Notes: generated by a model from the sequence alone, not told the origin. A DNA stretch of 27,211 bases from CAYSWS01 sp964434935 (GCA_964434935.1 CAYSWS010000013.1:1-27211); one strand, 5' to 3'; shown: positions 6,728 to 14,681, numbered from the stretch's first letter. Program-made: numbers and translations.

Positions 6728-7935
6728 ACTTCTCTGCTTCCCCGCCACACCTTAGACAAATGATCATGGCGCCACTTCTTTTCCTTGACGGGAACATCAT
6801 CCGCCATTAATTTATCTGCCGGTGTGCCTTTTCTGGGTGAATACATGCTGATGAAGGCCACTCTAAATTTCACTTGTTCGAACAGCTTCACCGTGTCCAT
6901 GAACTGCTCTCTGGTCTCTCCGGGAAAGCCTACTATTATATCTGTTCCCAGTTCCAGTTGAGGCTTGGCCAATTTTATTTTTTCCACCAGGTCAATGAAT
7001 TCTTCCACCGTGTGTCTGCGGTTCATTTTTTCCAGCACTTCATTGTTGCCGGATTGCACGGCGATATGCATATAGTTGGAAACTTTAGGATGCTTGATGG
7101 CCTCTATCAGGTCCTGGGTAAAATCAAATGGGTTGGAGGAAATAAAGTCCACTTCTTCCACTCCCTCTACATCACAGACTTTTCTCAACAGGTCAGCAAA
7201 AGGAATTTTCTCTTTGCCTCCTGTGCGCACGGCAAATTTTTCCTTAGGACCCAAACCCCAGGAGTTAACATTCTGACCACATAAAGTAACATGTTTATAA
7301 CCGCGTTTGGTCAGGTGCGAGACTTCAAACAAAATGTCTTTCTCGCTACGGGAAACCTCAGCACCGCGGGCGTATGGCACTACACAAAACGTGCAAAAGT
7401 TGTCACAGCCAAAAGAGATGTTCACATAGGCGCGTTCTTTTTCTTGCTGAGGTGCTTCCACTTTTTTGGGATCGAATTTCTTGACCGCCCACTCACCCAG
7501 CACACCTTCTTTTTGCAAAAGATCAGGTAGATCGAACACCTGGTCCGGACTCATGTACATGTTAGCCCAAGGAGTTTTTCTTTTTAGTTCGGAAAATTCA
7601 TATCTTTGGCGTTTTCCCGTCACGGAACCTACCATGCAGCCCGACAACACAGAGAACGGGCGTTTTTTACCCTCTTTTTCCAGCTGACCCAAGGTCTTGC
7701 CAAGACCGTAAACTTTATCCTCGCTTTTTTGGCGCACACTACACGAATTAACAATAAAAAGATCCGTTTGCGGTAGGAGGTCCAGCAATTCCTCTTTTTC
7801 ATTCTGATACTCTTTGGCCGGTTTGACCTGTTCGAAACCTAAAGTCTCCAAGATCCCGGACATAGAATTAGAATCAGCCACATTGGCCTGACAGCCTAGT
7901 ATTTTTATGTAATAGGTCTTGGGTTGGTATTTCAC
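6724..7935 (-). CDS. miaB: tRNA-2-methylthio-N6-dimethylallyladenosine synthase MiaB, lacking the TRAM domain
   Basis: MiaB is a radical-SAM methylthiotransferase that converts i6A37 (made by MiaA) to ms2i6A37. The N-terminal UPF0004 domain has its three cluster cysteines, C15, C65 and C100 (LGCQAN, NSCSVRQ, SGCMVG). The radical-SAM cluster motif is GCDNFCTFC with C177, C181 and C184, followed by PYARG. GQNVNSWG and DIIVGFPGET are family hallmarks. The protein stops at residue 403, right after YSPRKGTPADKL and the following helix, so the C-terminal TRAM RNA-binding domain of typical MiaB (about 440-470 residues) is missing. The start is GTG at 7935; TATAAT lies 9 nt upstream. Downstream sequence on this strand shows no TRAM in another frame. 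Confidence 0.93.
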   Translation of the reverse strand: MKYQPKTYYIKILGCQANVADSNSMSGILETLGFEQVKPAKEYQNEKEELLDLLPQTDLFIVNSCSVRQKSEDKVYGLGKTLGQLEKEGKKRPFSVLSGCMVGSVTGKRQRYEFSELKRKTPWANMYMSPDQVFDLPDLLQKEGVLGEWAVKKFDPKKVEAPQQEKERAYVNISFGCDNFCTFCVVPYARGAEVSRSEKDILFEVSHLTKRGYKHVTLCGQNVNSWGLGPKEKFAVRTGGKEKIPFADLLRKVCDVEGVEEVDFISSNPFDFTQDLIEAIKHPKVSNYMHIAVQSGNNEVLEKMNRRHTVEEFIDLVEKIKLAKPQLELGTDIIVGFPGETREQFMDTVKLFEQVKFRVAFISMYSPRKGTPADKLMADDVPVKEKKWRHDHLSKVWRGSREV

Positions 7936-7944
7936 AATGGGGGT

Positions 7945-7950
7945 ATTATA
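7945..7950 (-). promoter_or_regulatory. -10 box of miaB
   Basis: On the minus strand TATAAT, then ACCCCCATT, then the GTG start. The expected transcription start is about 2-3 nt before GTG. The string TATAATACCCCCAT is identical to that in front of miaA. No convincing -35 box is seen. Confidence 0.55.
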
Positions 7951-8003
7951 ACAGGGATTCTAAAGGTGTTTAGGAGGAAGAGTACCAGATCAAATTTGCG
8001 GAT

Positions 8004-8261
8004 CTACGACCCTTCCTCCTTGTCACTTTTCTTCTTGTACTTCTCCTTGATCCTTTCCTTGATTATGTACATTCTCTCTCTTTCCAGATCTTCGAACCTG
8101 TACCAGGAAAATCTGATAAAGGCCAGGCCCCCGCCAATGGCTAAGACAGCAAGAGTGAATTTACTTACCTGGCCAAAGACCGCAGAGAAAAACCACAAAA
8201 AGACAAAGTATACAATGGGCATAAAAAACAACATGAAGAAACAAAATCTGTTCCTGAACAC
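8004..8261 (-). CDS. Small membrane protein with charged tail, unknown function
   Basis: The 85-residue protein has two hydrophobic helices (about residues 7-27 and 35-53). A strongly charged C-terminal helix (YRFEDLERERMYIIKERIKE) follows, then a Lys/Glu tail, which is likely cytoplasmic. It starts with GTG at 8261 and is preceded by AGGAGGTGA (8273-8265), a full match to the 16S anti-Shine-Dalgarno sequence, so translation should be strong. It begins 36 nt after the tRNA-binding-domain gene and is probably in the same transcript. No family assigned. Confidence 0.7.
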   Translation of the reverse strand: MFRNRFCFFMLFFMPIVYFVFLWFFSAVFGQVSKFTLAVLAIGGGLAFIRFSWYRFEDLERERMYIIKERIKEKYKKKSDKEEGS

Positions 8262-8297
8262 GTCTCACCTCCTGTTATTTATAGAATGCGCTGGACA

Positions 8298-8648
8298 CTA
8301 GATGGCACTGGAACCGTTTGTTACCTGACTTTTAGGTACTAATAACACAGGCTTATCATCTTTGTCTACCTCTAAAGCCAACAACATACCTTGGGATTCC
8401 AAGTCCATGATGGTGCGCGGCTCCATGTTCACCACAAACATAGTTTGCAATCCTACCAATTCATTTGGTTCGTACCAAGCGTAAATGCCGGCTAAGATCT
8501 GACGCTTGCCTAATTCTCCAAAGTCAACTTCCAACTTTAGGAGTTTGTTCGAACCCTCAACTACTCCACAACTTACAATAGTACCGGCTCTGATGTCTAT
8601 TTTTTGGAAGTCTGGAAACTGTATGTTATGTTTCTGTTGTTTTTCCAT
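8298..8648 (-). CDS. Stand-alone tRNA-binding domain protein (MetRS C-terminal domain / Trbp111 / CsaA type)
   Basis: The whole 116-residue protein is one OB-fold tRNA-binding domain. FPDFQKIDIRAGTI (residues 11-24), SNKLLKLEVDFGELGKRQILAGI (33-55), ELVGLQTMFVVNMEP and SQGMLLALE (85-93) are the usual family blocks. In other bacteria this domain is fused to the C-terminus of methionyl-tRNA synthetase, where it dimerises the enzyme and binds tRNA non-specifically, or exists alone as Trbp111. CsaA is a related chaperone-like protein. Which role applies here depends on whether MetRS elsewhere lacks the domain. A TATACT box lies 6 nt before the ATG, with no Shine-Dalgarno site. Confidence 0.88.
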   Translation of the reverse strand: MEKQQKHNIQFPDFQKIDIRAGTIVSCGVVEGSNKLLKLEVDFGELGKRQILAGIYAWYEPNELVGLQTMFVVNMEPRTIMDLESQGMLLALEVDKDDKPVLLVPKSQVTNGSSAI

Positions 8649-8654
8649 GCATAT

Positions 8655-8660
8655 AGTATA
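8655..8660 (-). promoter_or_regulatory. -10 box of the tRNA-binding protein gene, placed for a leaderless transcript
   Basis: TATACT on the minus strand is followed by 6 nt and then ATG at 8648. This is the same spacing as for mltG and miaA. The -35 region (TTACGA, 17-bp spacer) is weak. Confidence 0.5.
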
Positions 8661-8699
8661 TACATATCGACAGAGTTTCGTAATATCCTATAAACTTTC

Positions 8700-8730
8700 T
8701 TGACAACTACGGACAAAAATGTGGTATAGT
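8700..8730 (+). promoter_or_regulatory. Distal promoter upstream of the glycan cluster
   Basis: TTGACA (8700-8705) is perfect consensus and TATAGT (8725-8730) has an extended -10 TG at 8722-8723 or 8723-8724. The spacer is 19 bp, longer than optimal. It would produce a leader of more than 200 nt before the first cluster gene, or a short separate RNA. Confidence 0.45.
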
Positions 8731-8751
8731 TCAGTATCGTATTTGGTTTGC

Positions 8752-8842
8752 GGAGAGATATGAAAAAAGGTAGATAAAAAGTGATCTCTGATAACAAGCA
8801 AAAGTTGTGGCTAAGCCATAGCTAATAACTGATTTATTTTTT
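8752..8842 (+). other. Leader region with minimal ORF and hairpins; no larger gene in the 304-nt gap 8649-8952
   Basis: GGAG (8752-8755) precedes ATG AAA AAA GGT AGA TAA (8760-8777), a possible five-residue leader peptide MKKGR. AGAGAT (8754-8759), which overlaps that ribosome site, can pair with ATCTCT (8784-8789). Further on, TGGC (8808-8811) pairs with GCCA (8815-8818) inside AGTT/AACT arms (8803-8806, 8827-8830), with TTTTTT at 8837-8842: a weak terminator-like shape. The arrangement could be attenuation-like, but each part is short enough to occur by chance. The remainder of the gap holds the proximal promoter at 8902-8930 and nothing else I can identify. Confidence 0.25.
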
Positions 8843-8901
8843 ATACCAATCAAAACACTGTAAATAGTCAATTACCAACACCCATATCAGTACAATATAT
8901 G

Positions 8902-8930
8902 TTGCTAGAATCATGATTCTGCTGTATACT
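8902..8930 (+). promoter_or_regulatory. Proximal promoter of the glycan cluster with an operator-like palindrome in the spacer
   Basis: TTGCTA (8902-8907), a 17-bp spacer and TATACT (8925-8930), preceded by TG. Nearly the whole spacer is the perfect 14-bp palindrome AGAATCATGATTCT (8907-8920). Transcription would start near 8937, 16 nt before the ATG at 8953. A dimeric repressor bound here would block RNA polymerase, so this is a good candidate control point for the whole downstream cluster. Confidence 0.5.
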
Positions 8931-8952
8931 ACGCACTACTATTATAGGTCTT

Positions 8953-11900
8953 ATGAAAATCGAAAACGAAGAACAAAATAATAATCAGGTCATAAGAAAG
9001 ATCGACATCATTGTTCCTGTTTATAACGAAGGTAAAAATGTCAAAAATCTGGTTACCCGCATAGATAAGACCATGACCAAAGCCAAGTTGGCTTATACCT
9101 TATTGTTTATTGACGACAAATCAACGGATGACACCGTACAAGAAATAAAAAAACTGTACAAAGAGTACCCCTTAAAACTTTTCACCAAAAAAGGCCAAAA
9201 AGGCAAGACATTTTCCATACTAGAGGGTTTTGAAAAGTGTAAGGCAGACTATGTGATCATGATAGATGGAGATCTTCAATATCCCCCGGAAGCAATACCG
9301 TTCATGGTGGAGGTGGCGCAAAAAGATCCCGGTGTCGGTGTGGTCATAGCCAACAGAAAAACCTATGAGGGCGAGCTTTTCAGACGTCTTGGTTCAAGGA
9401 TAAATGCTTATATTTTTGGGCGGCTATTACTTGGTCTGGACCACGATGTGCAATCAGGACTTAAATTAATTAAAAAAGAGATCGTCAGCTTTGTAGATAC
9501 TTCGAACATGACGCAATGGACGTTTGACATGCCCCTGCTAAGAACGGCCAAGGATCTGGGTTACCAGATCGATGAGGTGGATATTGATTTTGCCCATCGA
9601 AAAAACGGTGACTCCAAAATAAGCTTTGTAAAAACTGCCTTTGATATCGCTTCGGGCGCCTTAAAGCTCAAGATCAAGCATCACGCCTACGCTATCGCAC
9701 CCATGAGCAAGAACACCATGCACGGCTCAGGGATCTTGCACAAGAACAAACAGTACCTGACACACACCACCTTGCCTTATGAACAGTCGGCCCATAAAAC
9801 CCTTTGGCATTGGCAAAAAGCGTTCATTTTCCTTATGACCGCGGTGTTCATAACAGGCATGGTCCTTAATTTTAAGCTAACGGCAGCCATATTCATGGCC
9901 ATTTTGACCACCATTTATTTTTTGGACATCTTTCTTACCGCCTACCTGGTACTGAAAAGTTTGCAGTTCCCACCGGAGATGTCTGAAACACAAAAAGATC
10001 TTGATTCCATAAATGAGGCCGAGCTGCCTGTCTACACCATTTTGTGCCCTCTTTTTAAAGAAGCTGCCGTATTGCCGCAGTTCTTGGAACACATCCAATT
10101 GCTAGACTGGCCAAAAGACAAACTGGATGTCATCCTGCTCTTGGAAGAGGTTGACGAAGAAACTATCAATAAAGCCGCAGAAATGAAGCTCTCTAATTAT
10201 GTGAGAACGGTTATAGTTCCCCACTCCAACCCCCAAACTAAGCCAAAAGCCTGCAATTACGGACTTTCCCTGGCCAAGGGTGAGTATGTTGTCATTTATG
10301 ACGCTGAAGATAAGCCCGATCCTATGCAGCTTAAAAAGGCCTATCTTGGGTTTAACAAATCCGCTCCCAACGTAGCCTGCCTGCAAGCAAAGCTAAATTA
10401 TTACAATCCCCATCATAATATATTAACAAGGCTTTTTACTACCGAATACTCCCTCTGGTTCGACCTAATCTTGCCCGGATTCCAAACTATAGAAACATCC
10501 ATTCCTCTGGGAGGCACCAGCAATCACTTTAAAACCAAAGTTCTGAAGGAGCTGCATGGCTGGGATGCTTTCAATGTCACCGAAGACTGCGATCTGGGGA
10601 TACGTTTGTTCAAAAAGGGCTATAAAACAGCCATCATAGATTCCGTTACCTTGGAAGAGGCCAACAGTAACTTGAAGAATTGGATCAGACAGCGTTCCCG
10701 TTGGATCAAGGGCTACATGCAAACCTACCTGGTGCATATGCGGGACCCCATTAGTTTTGTAAAAGAGCATAAAGAGCATTCCGTTCTTTTCAACCACGTC
10801 ATTGGTGTGCGCCTTGTCTTCATGCTGGTAAATCCGATCATGTGGCTGACAACCATAGCCTATTTTGTTTTGTATGCCTACGTGGGACCCAGTATAGAAG
10901 CTTTGTTCCCTCCCGTCATCTACTACATGGCCCTAACATCTATTGTGTTTGGCAACTTCCTGCATCTCTACAACTACATGATCGGTACGGCTAAAAGAAG
11001 CCACTGGTCGCTTATAAAATACGTCTTTTTGATGCCGGTATACTGGTTCTTCATCAGCATCAGTGCCATAAAGGCTTTTTACCAACTTATATTTAAACCT
11101 CACTTCTGGGAAAAGACCCATCATGGGCTGCACTTACCTACCAGCCATGCTGGAGAAAAGAAAGTGGAAACAATAGAGGTTGAGGAAATCGAAGAAGTTG
11201 AAGTGGAGAAGGTTAAAGCCGTCGCGGGTGTAGACTCCAAAATAAAGAGGGTAAAACTGCCGTCTAGCATGTCTAAGATCATTGACCGTATTGGCGCAGA
11301 AAAAACCTCCGGAGGATTACTTGTTATAGCCACGGGACTGGCTAGTTTTATCAATTATCTTTACAACGCCTTTCTGGGCAGGACTCTTTCGCTGGAAGAG
11401 TTCGGTGTTATTAGTTTAGCCGGTAACATTTTGTTCCTTGTCTCTATACCCTATGGCACTTTGGGTGATTCGGTGGCTTACAAAACAGCCTACTATCTTG
11501 GCAAGCACAACACGACCATCAGAGAGTTCTGGTCTTACGTACGCAGACGCGTGGCTTTGATCGGTGGCGGGCTATTCTTGTTATGGTACATGTCCATCCC
11601 GTTCTTGAATAACTTCTTCAACATAGATGGGTATCTGCCATTCATCTTACTCTCACCCATCTGGATCATAGGCATGGTAGCAGCTTGCGATGGAGGGTAT
11701 CTAACAGGAAACCTGAAGTTCTTCTTTGTTTCGGTTGTCCTGATCTCCGAAGCTTTCATTAAGCTGCTGTTTGCCTGGGTCTTCGTTAGTACGGGGAATG
11801 CTCAGCTCGTATATGCCTCCATTCCGATCTCCATGGCTGCCGCTCTTCTGATGGGCTGGTATTATGCCAAGAATTTAAAACAAGACAAGAACAATATTGA

Positions 11901-13665
11901 TAAAGAGGAGTTAATAAGTTTTCCCACAAGATTTTTCAGCACTTCCGCCCTCATAAAATTTTCCGCCGTCTCTTACCTTGCTCTGGACCTCATACTCGTC
12001 AAACACTATTTAAACCCTGCAGAGGCCGGGCAATATGCGCTACTGGCCTTGGCCGGAAAAATGATCTTCTTCATAGGTGGTTTGTTCGGACAGTTTCTAA
12101 TTCCCGTAATCAGCAAACACGAAGGCTCCGGCGCTGATAGCAAATCGGCTTTTAACAAGATCTTTTATGCCTCGGCTGCCGTGAGCGCCACATTTTATAT
12201 AGCTATTGGTCTATTGGGACGTTTTACGGCTCCCCTGCTTTTTGGGCCTAGGGTCATTCCTGTAGTCAACTTATTGCCTCTTTATGGTTTGGGAATGCTT
12301 GGCTACACCATGGCGCGCACCATAATCACTTATCATCAGATCAAAGGCAAGGCCAGTTTCCCTGTCATCAGCGTCTTTATTACCATGGCTCAGGTCACGC
12401 TCATCGGTCTTTTCCATGCTAGTATGGCTGCGGTTGTGCTGGTCATGGCCATAACTGGCGTCATGGGCTTTAACATCGTTGCTTTGGTCCACTATGTGCT
12501 GGAAAAACGCTCGGAAAAGAAAGTTGTGGAAGGGCCGGTAAGACTGGCCAAGAGATTACCCAGGGTTCTTATCTATAACTGGCGTGACATCAAACATTCT
12601 TGGGCCGGGGGAGCGGAGGTTTATGTGCAGGAGCTAGCTAAACGGATGGTCGATTGCGGCTACGACGTCACAGTGTTTTGCGGAAATGACAAAAAATGTT
12701 CTAGGCATGAGGTGATCGACGGTGTGGAAATCTATAGGCATGGAGGTTTTTATACGGTCTATATCTGGGCCTTCCTTTACTATGTCTTTAAGTTTAGAAA
12801 AAATATTGATGTCATTATTGATTCAGAGAATGGTGTGCCATTCTTTACCCCTCTTTACAGTAGAAAACCCGTCATAGGGCTAATCCACCATATCCATCAG
12901 GATGTGTTCATAAATAACTTGAGCGCTCCTGCTGCTGCTTTAGCCACATTCCTGGAGTCAACTCTGATGCCTATTGTCTACAGAAATACAAAAATGATCA
13001 CAGTGTCCGAATCTTCCAAAGACGACATGATAAAAATTGGTTTGGGTAGAAGCCAGGCTATAGAAATAATACATCCCGGGGTTGAGAACAAAAAATTCAG
13101 GGCTGTTAAAAAGACCAAAGATCCTACCATACTTTATTTAGGCAGATTAAAGCCCTATAAATCCGTGGACACTGTAATTAATGCTATGAAACTGATCATC
13201 GAAAAACAACCAAAAACTAAGCTAAAGATCGCCGGTTTTGGGGAAAGCCGGGAAGATCTTGAGAGTCTTGTCAAGGAACTGAATCTGGAGAACAATGTTG
13301 AATTCCTAGGCAAGATCTCGGAAGAGATAAAGCCAAAAGTACTGGGTGAATCGTGGGTCTTTGTCTATCCATCAATGATGGAGGGCTGGGGAATTTCTGC
13401 TATTGAAGCCAGCGCTAGCGGTACTCCCGTAGTGGCATCTAACGTACCTGGCCTCAGAGAATCGGTCAAGAACCCGAGCACCGGTATTTTGGTCGAATAT
13501 GGCAATGTGGAGGCTTTTGCTGATAAAATCAGTATGCTGATATCGAACAATAAGCTAAGGACTATCTTCGGAAAGCAAGGCATCAAGTGGGCCGAGAACT
13601 TCAGTTGGGATAACAGTACAGACAAATTGATAGAAGTTATAAAAAAGACGTTAGAGATCAGTTAA
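8953..13665 (+). CDS. Four-module fusion: GT2 + GT2 (cellulose-synthase-like) + Wzx-like flippase + GT4
   Basis: The 1570-residue membrane protein combines steps normally done by four proteins. (1) Residues about 15-250 are a DPM1-like GT2 with IIVPVYNEGKN, DGDLQYPPE (metal-binding DxD 105-107) and QSGLKLIKKE; it should charge a polyprenyl-phosphate or start the glycan. (2) Residues about 288-720 are a second, membrane-embedded GT2 with KPKACNYGL, YDAEDKPDP, TEDCDLG (543-549) and QRSRW (580-584, the processive-type QxxRW), flanked by helices. (3) A Glu/Val-rich linker (about 735-770) leads to a 12-helix Wzx/MATE-type flippase (about 775-1185). (4) Residues about 1203-1570 are a GT4 with GGAEVY (1219-1224), LYLGRLKPYKS and the EGWGISAIE EX7E motif (1477-1485). 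No internal stop or frameshift is seen, so the fusion appears genuine. It is the first gene of the cluster. Confidence 0.9.
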   Translation: MKIENEEQNNNQVIRKIDIIVPVYNEGKNVKNLVTRIDKTMTKAKLAYTLLFIDDKSTDDTVQEIKKLYKEYPLKLFTKKGQKGKTFSILEGFEKCKADYVIMIDGDLQYPPEAIPFMVEVAQKDPGVGVVIANRKTYEGELFRRLGSRINAYIFGRLLLGLDHDVQSGLKLIKKEIVSFVDTSNMTQWTFDMPLLRTAKDLGYQIDEVDIDFAHRKNGDSKISFVKTAFDIASGALKLKIKHHAYAIAPMSKNTMHGSGILHKNKQYLTHTTLPYEQSAHKTLWHWQKAFIFLMTAVFITGMVLNFKLTAAIFMAILTTIYFLDIFLTAYLVLKSLQFPPEMSETQKDLDSINEAELPVYTILCPLFKEAAVLPQFLEHIQLLDWPKDKLDVILLLEEVDEETINKAAEMKLSNYVRTVIVPHSNPQTKPKACNYGLSLAKGEYVVIYDAEDKPDPMQLKKAYLGFNKSAPNVACLQAKLNYYNPHHNILTRLFTTEYSLWFDLILPGFQTIETSIPLGGTSNHFKTKVLKELHGWDAFNVTEDCDLGIRLFKKGYKTAIIDSVTLEEANSNLKNWIRQRSRWIKGYMQTYLVHMRDPISFVKEHKEHSVLFNHVIGVRLVFMLVNPIMWLTTIAYFVLYAYVGPSIEALFPPVIYYMALTSIVFGNFLHLYNYMIGTAKRSHWSLIKYVFLMPVYWFFISISAIKAFYQLIFKPHFWEKTHHGLHLPTSHAGEKKVETIEVEEIEEVEVEKVKAVAGVDSKIKRVKLPSSMSKIIDRIGAEKTSGGLLVIATGLASFINYLYNAFLGRTLSLEEFGVISLAGNILFLVSIPYGTLGDSVAYKTAYYLGKHNTTIREFWSYVRRRVALIGGGLFLLWYMSIPFLNNFFNIDGYLPFILLSPIWIIGMVAACDGGYLTGNLKFFFVSVVLISEAFIKLLFAWVFVSTGNAQLVYASIPISMAAALLMGWYYAKNLKQDKNNIDKEELISFPTRFFSTSALIKFSAVSYLALDLILVKHYLNPAEAGQYALLALAGKMIFFIGGLFGQFLIPVISKHEGSGADSKSAFNKIFYASAAVSATFYIAIGLLGRFTAPLLFGPRVIPVVNLLPLYGLGMLGYTMARTIITYHQIKGKASFPVISVFITMAQVTLIGLFHASMAAVVLVMAITGVMGFNIVALVHYVLEKRSEKKVVEGPVRLAKRLPRVLIYNWRDIKHSWAGGAEVYVQELAKRMVDCGYDVTVFCGNDKKCSRHEVIDGVEIYRHGGFYTVYIWAFLYYVFKFRKNIDVIIDSENGVPFFTPLYSRKPVIGLIHHIHQDVFINNLSAPAAALATFLESTLMPIVYRNTKMITVSESSKDDMIKIGLGRSQAIEIIHPGVENKKFRAVKKTKDPTILYLGRLKPYKSVDTVINAMKLIIEKQPKTKLKIAGFGESREDLESLVKELNLENNVEFLGKISEEIKPKVLGESWVFVYPSMMEGWGISAIEASASGTPVVASNVPGLRESVKNPSTGILVEYGNVEAFADKISMLISNNKLRTIFGKQGIKWAENFSWDNSTDKLIEVIKKTLEIS

Positions 13666-13676
13666 GGGAGTTGGAC

Positions 13677-14669
13677 ATGATGCTTAATACACCAAATATA
13701 AAATTATTGCTGAGTCGTTTGAGTGACGCGCTGTTCTCATGGAAACCCAGCAGTTCCTTGGAAGAAGCCGGGCAGCTGCCTGATAAAGTTGGTGATTTCG
13801 AGTTCGTCAGTGAGATCCAAGTTGACAAGAGCATCAAGTTATACCGATACGCCATTTACAAAGATGGGAATGGGCGGCCAGGTTTTGCTAAGGCTTGGTT
13901 CGGTCAGAGGAAAAATACAGCCTATTACTGGCTAGAGAACGGTATCGCCGTGTTGTCTGCCTTTACCTCGATCGATCAGGCTGGGGCTACTCCTGACAAG
14001 AGCAAGTTCCGCCTACCGGCCCTCTATCACACTTATAAACAAAAAGGCTGCCTCATGTACATTAGTGAGTACGCGCCGGAATCACAAGAGGATTTTACCG
14101 ACGAAGAACTGGTAGATCTTTACGACCAAGCTATCAAATACACAAGGAGCTTTGGCGGTAAGGCGTTAAAGACCTTAAAAGCCCATATTTTGACTATTAG
14201 TCCATATAAAATTCTTTTCAGCCTCCCTCTGATATCACTAAAAGCTTTGCTAAGCCGACCATCCCTTTGGAAAGAGATACTGCGTGGCTTCTTCTTTTCC
14301 CTCGGACACGGACCGGATCTTTTTAGTCTTAAGTGGAATACCTTGGTTCACCGTGATGTCCGTGGCACCATTCTTAAGTCCGGGGATAAATACTATATTG
14401 TCGACTGGCAGACGGCGGCAATTACCAATTCCATGCTGGAGATCGCTCAATTGTTCTTTACTTACTGGGTGGGTGCAAAACTATCTTTTGACATTTTTAA
14501 ACTGGAGACCGCCCGGGAGGTTTTTGTCTCGGAAAAAGTTCTAAATAGTTTTAAGATCATATGCACCTATACGGCACTTGTGGAGATGGGATTCGTTAAA
14601 ATTAAATCTCAGGAGGACGAAGAAACTTTTTTGAAGAATTTATTTGCTTTGAAAGGAAGCGCCGCTTAG
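13677..14669 (+). CDS. Kinase-like (APH/choline-kinase fold) protein of the glycan cluster
   Basis: The 330-residue protein resembles small-molecule kinases of the aminoglycoside/choline phosphotransferase superfamily. LVHRDVRGTIL holds HxD (H225, D227, catalytic loop) and YYIVDWQTA holds the metal-binding Asp (D243) in the DxW form. FAKAWF (about 69-74) may carry the ATP-binding lysine. The asparagine normally found five residues after the catalytic Asp is Ile here, so activity is uncertain. Sugar or lipid-carrier phosphorylation is a reasonable guess in this context. The frame also opens with TTG at 13671, but GGGAG at 13666-13670 fits ATG 13677 (6 nt spacing) much better. It follows the large fusion gene by 11 nt. 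Confidence 0.7.
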   Translation: MMLNTPNIKLLLSRLSDALFSWKPSSSLEEAGQLPDKVGDFEFVSEIQVDKSIKLYRYAIYKDGNGRPGFAKAWFGQRKNTAYYWLENGIAVLSAFTSIDQAGATPDKSKFRLPALYHTYKQKGCLMYISEYAPESQEDFTDEELVDLYDQAIKYTRSFGGKALKTLKAHILTISPYKILFSLPLISLKALLSRPSLWKEILRGFFFSLGHGPDLFSLKWNTLVHRDVRGTILKSGDKYYIVDWQTAAITNSMLEIAQLFFTYWVGAKLSFDIFKLETAREVFVSEKVLNSFKIICTYTALVEMGFVKIKSQEDEETFLKNLFALKGSAA

Positions 14670-14681
14670 AAAATAAAGAAC

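Noticed and set aside
13671..13676. TTG at 13671 as start of the kinase-like gene
   Set aside because: GGGAG directly abuts the TTG with no spacing, while the ATG at 13677 has a 6-nt spacing.
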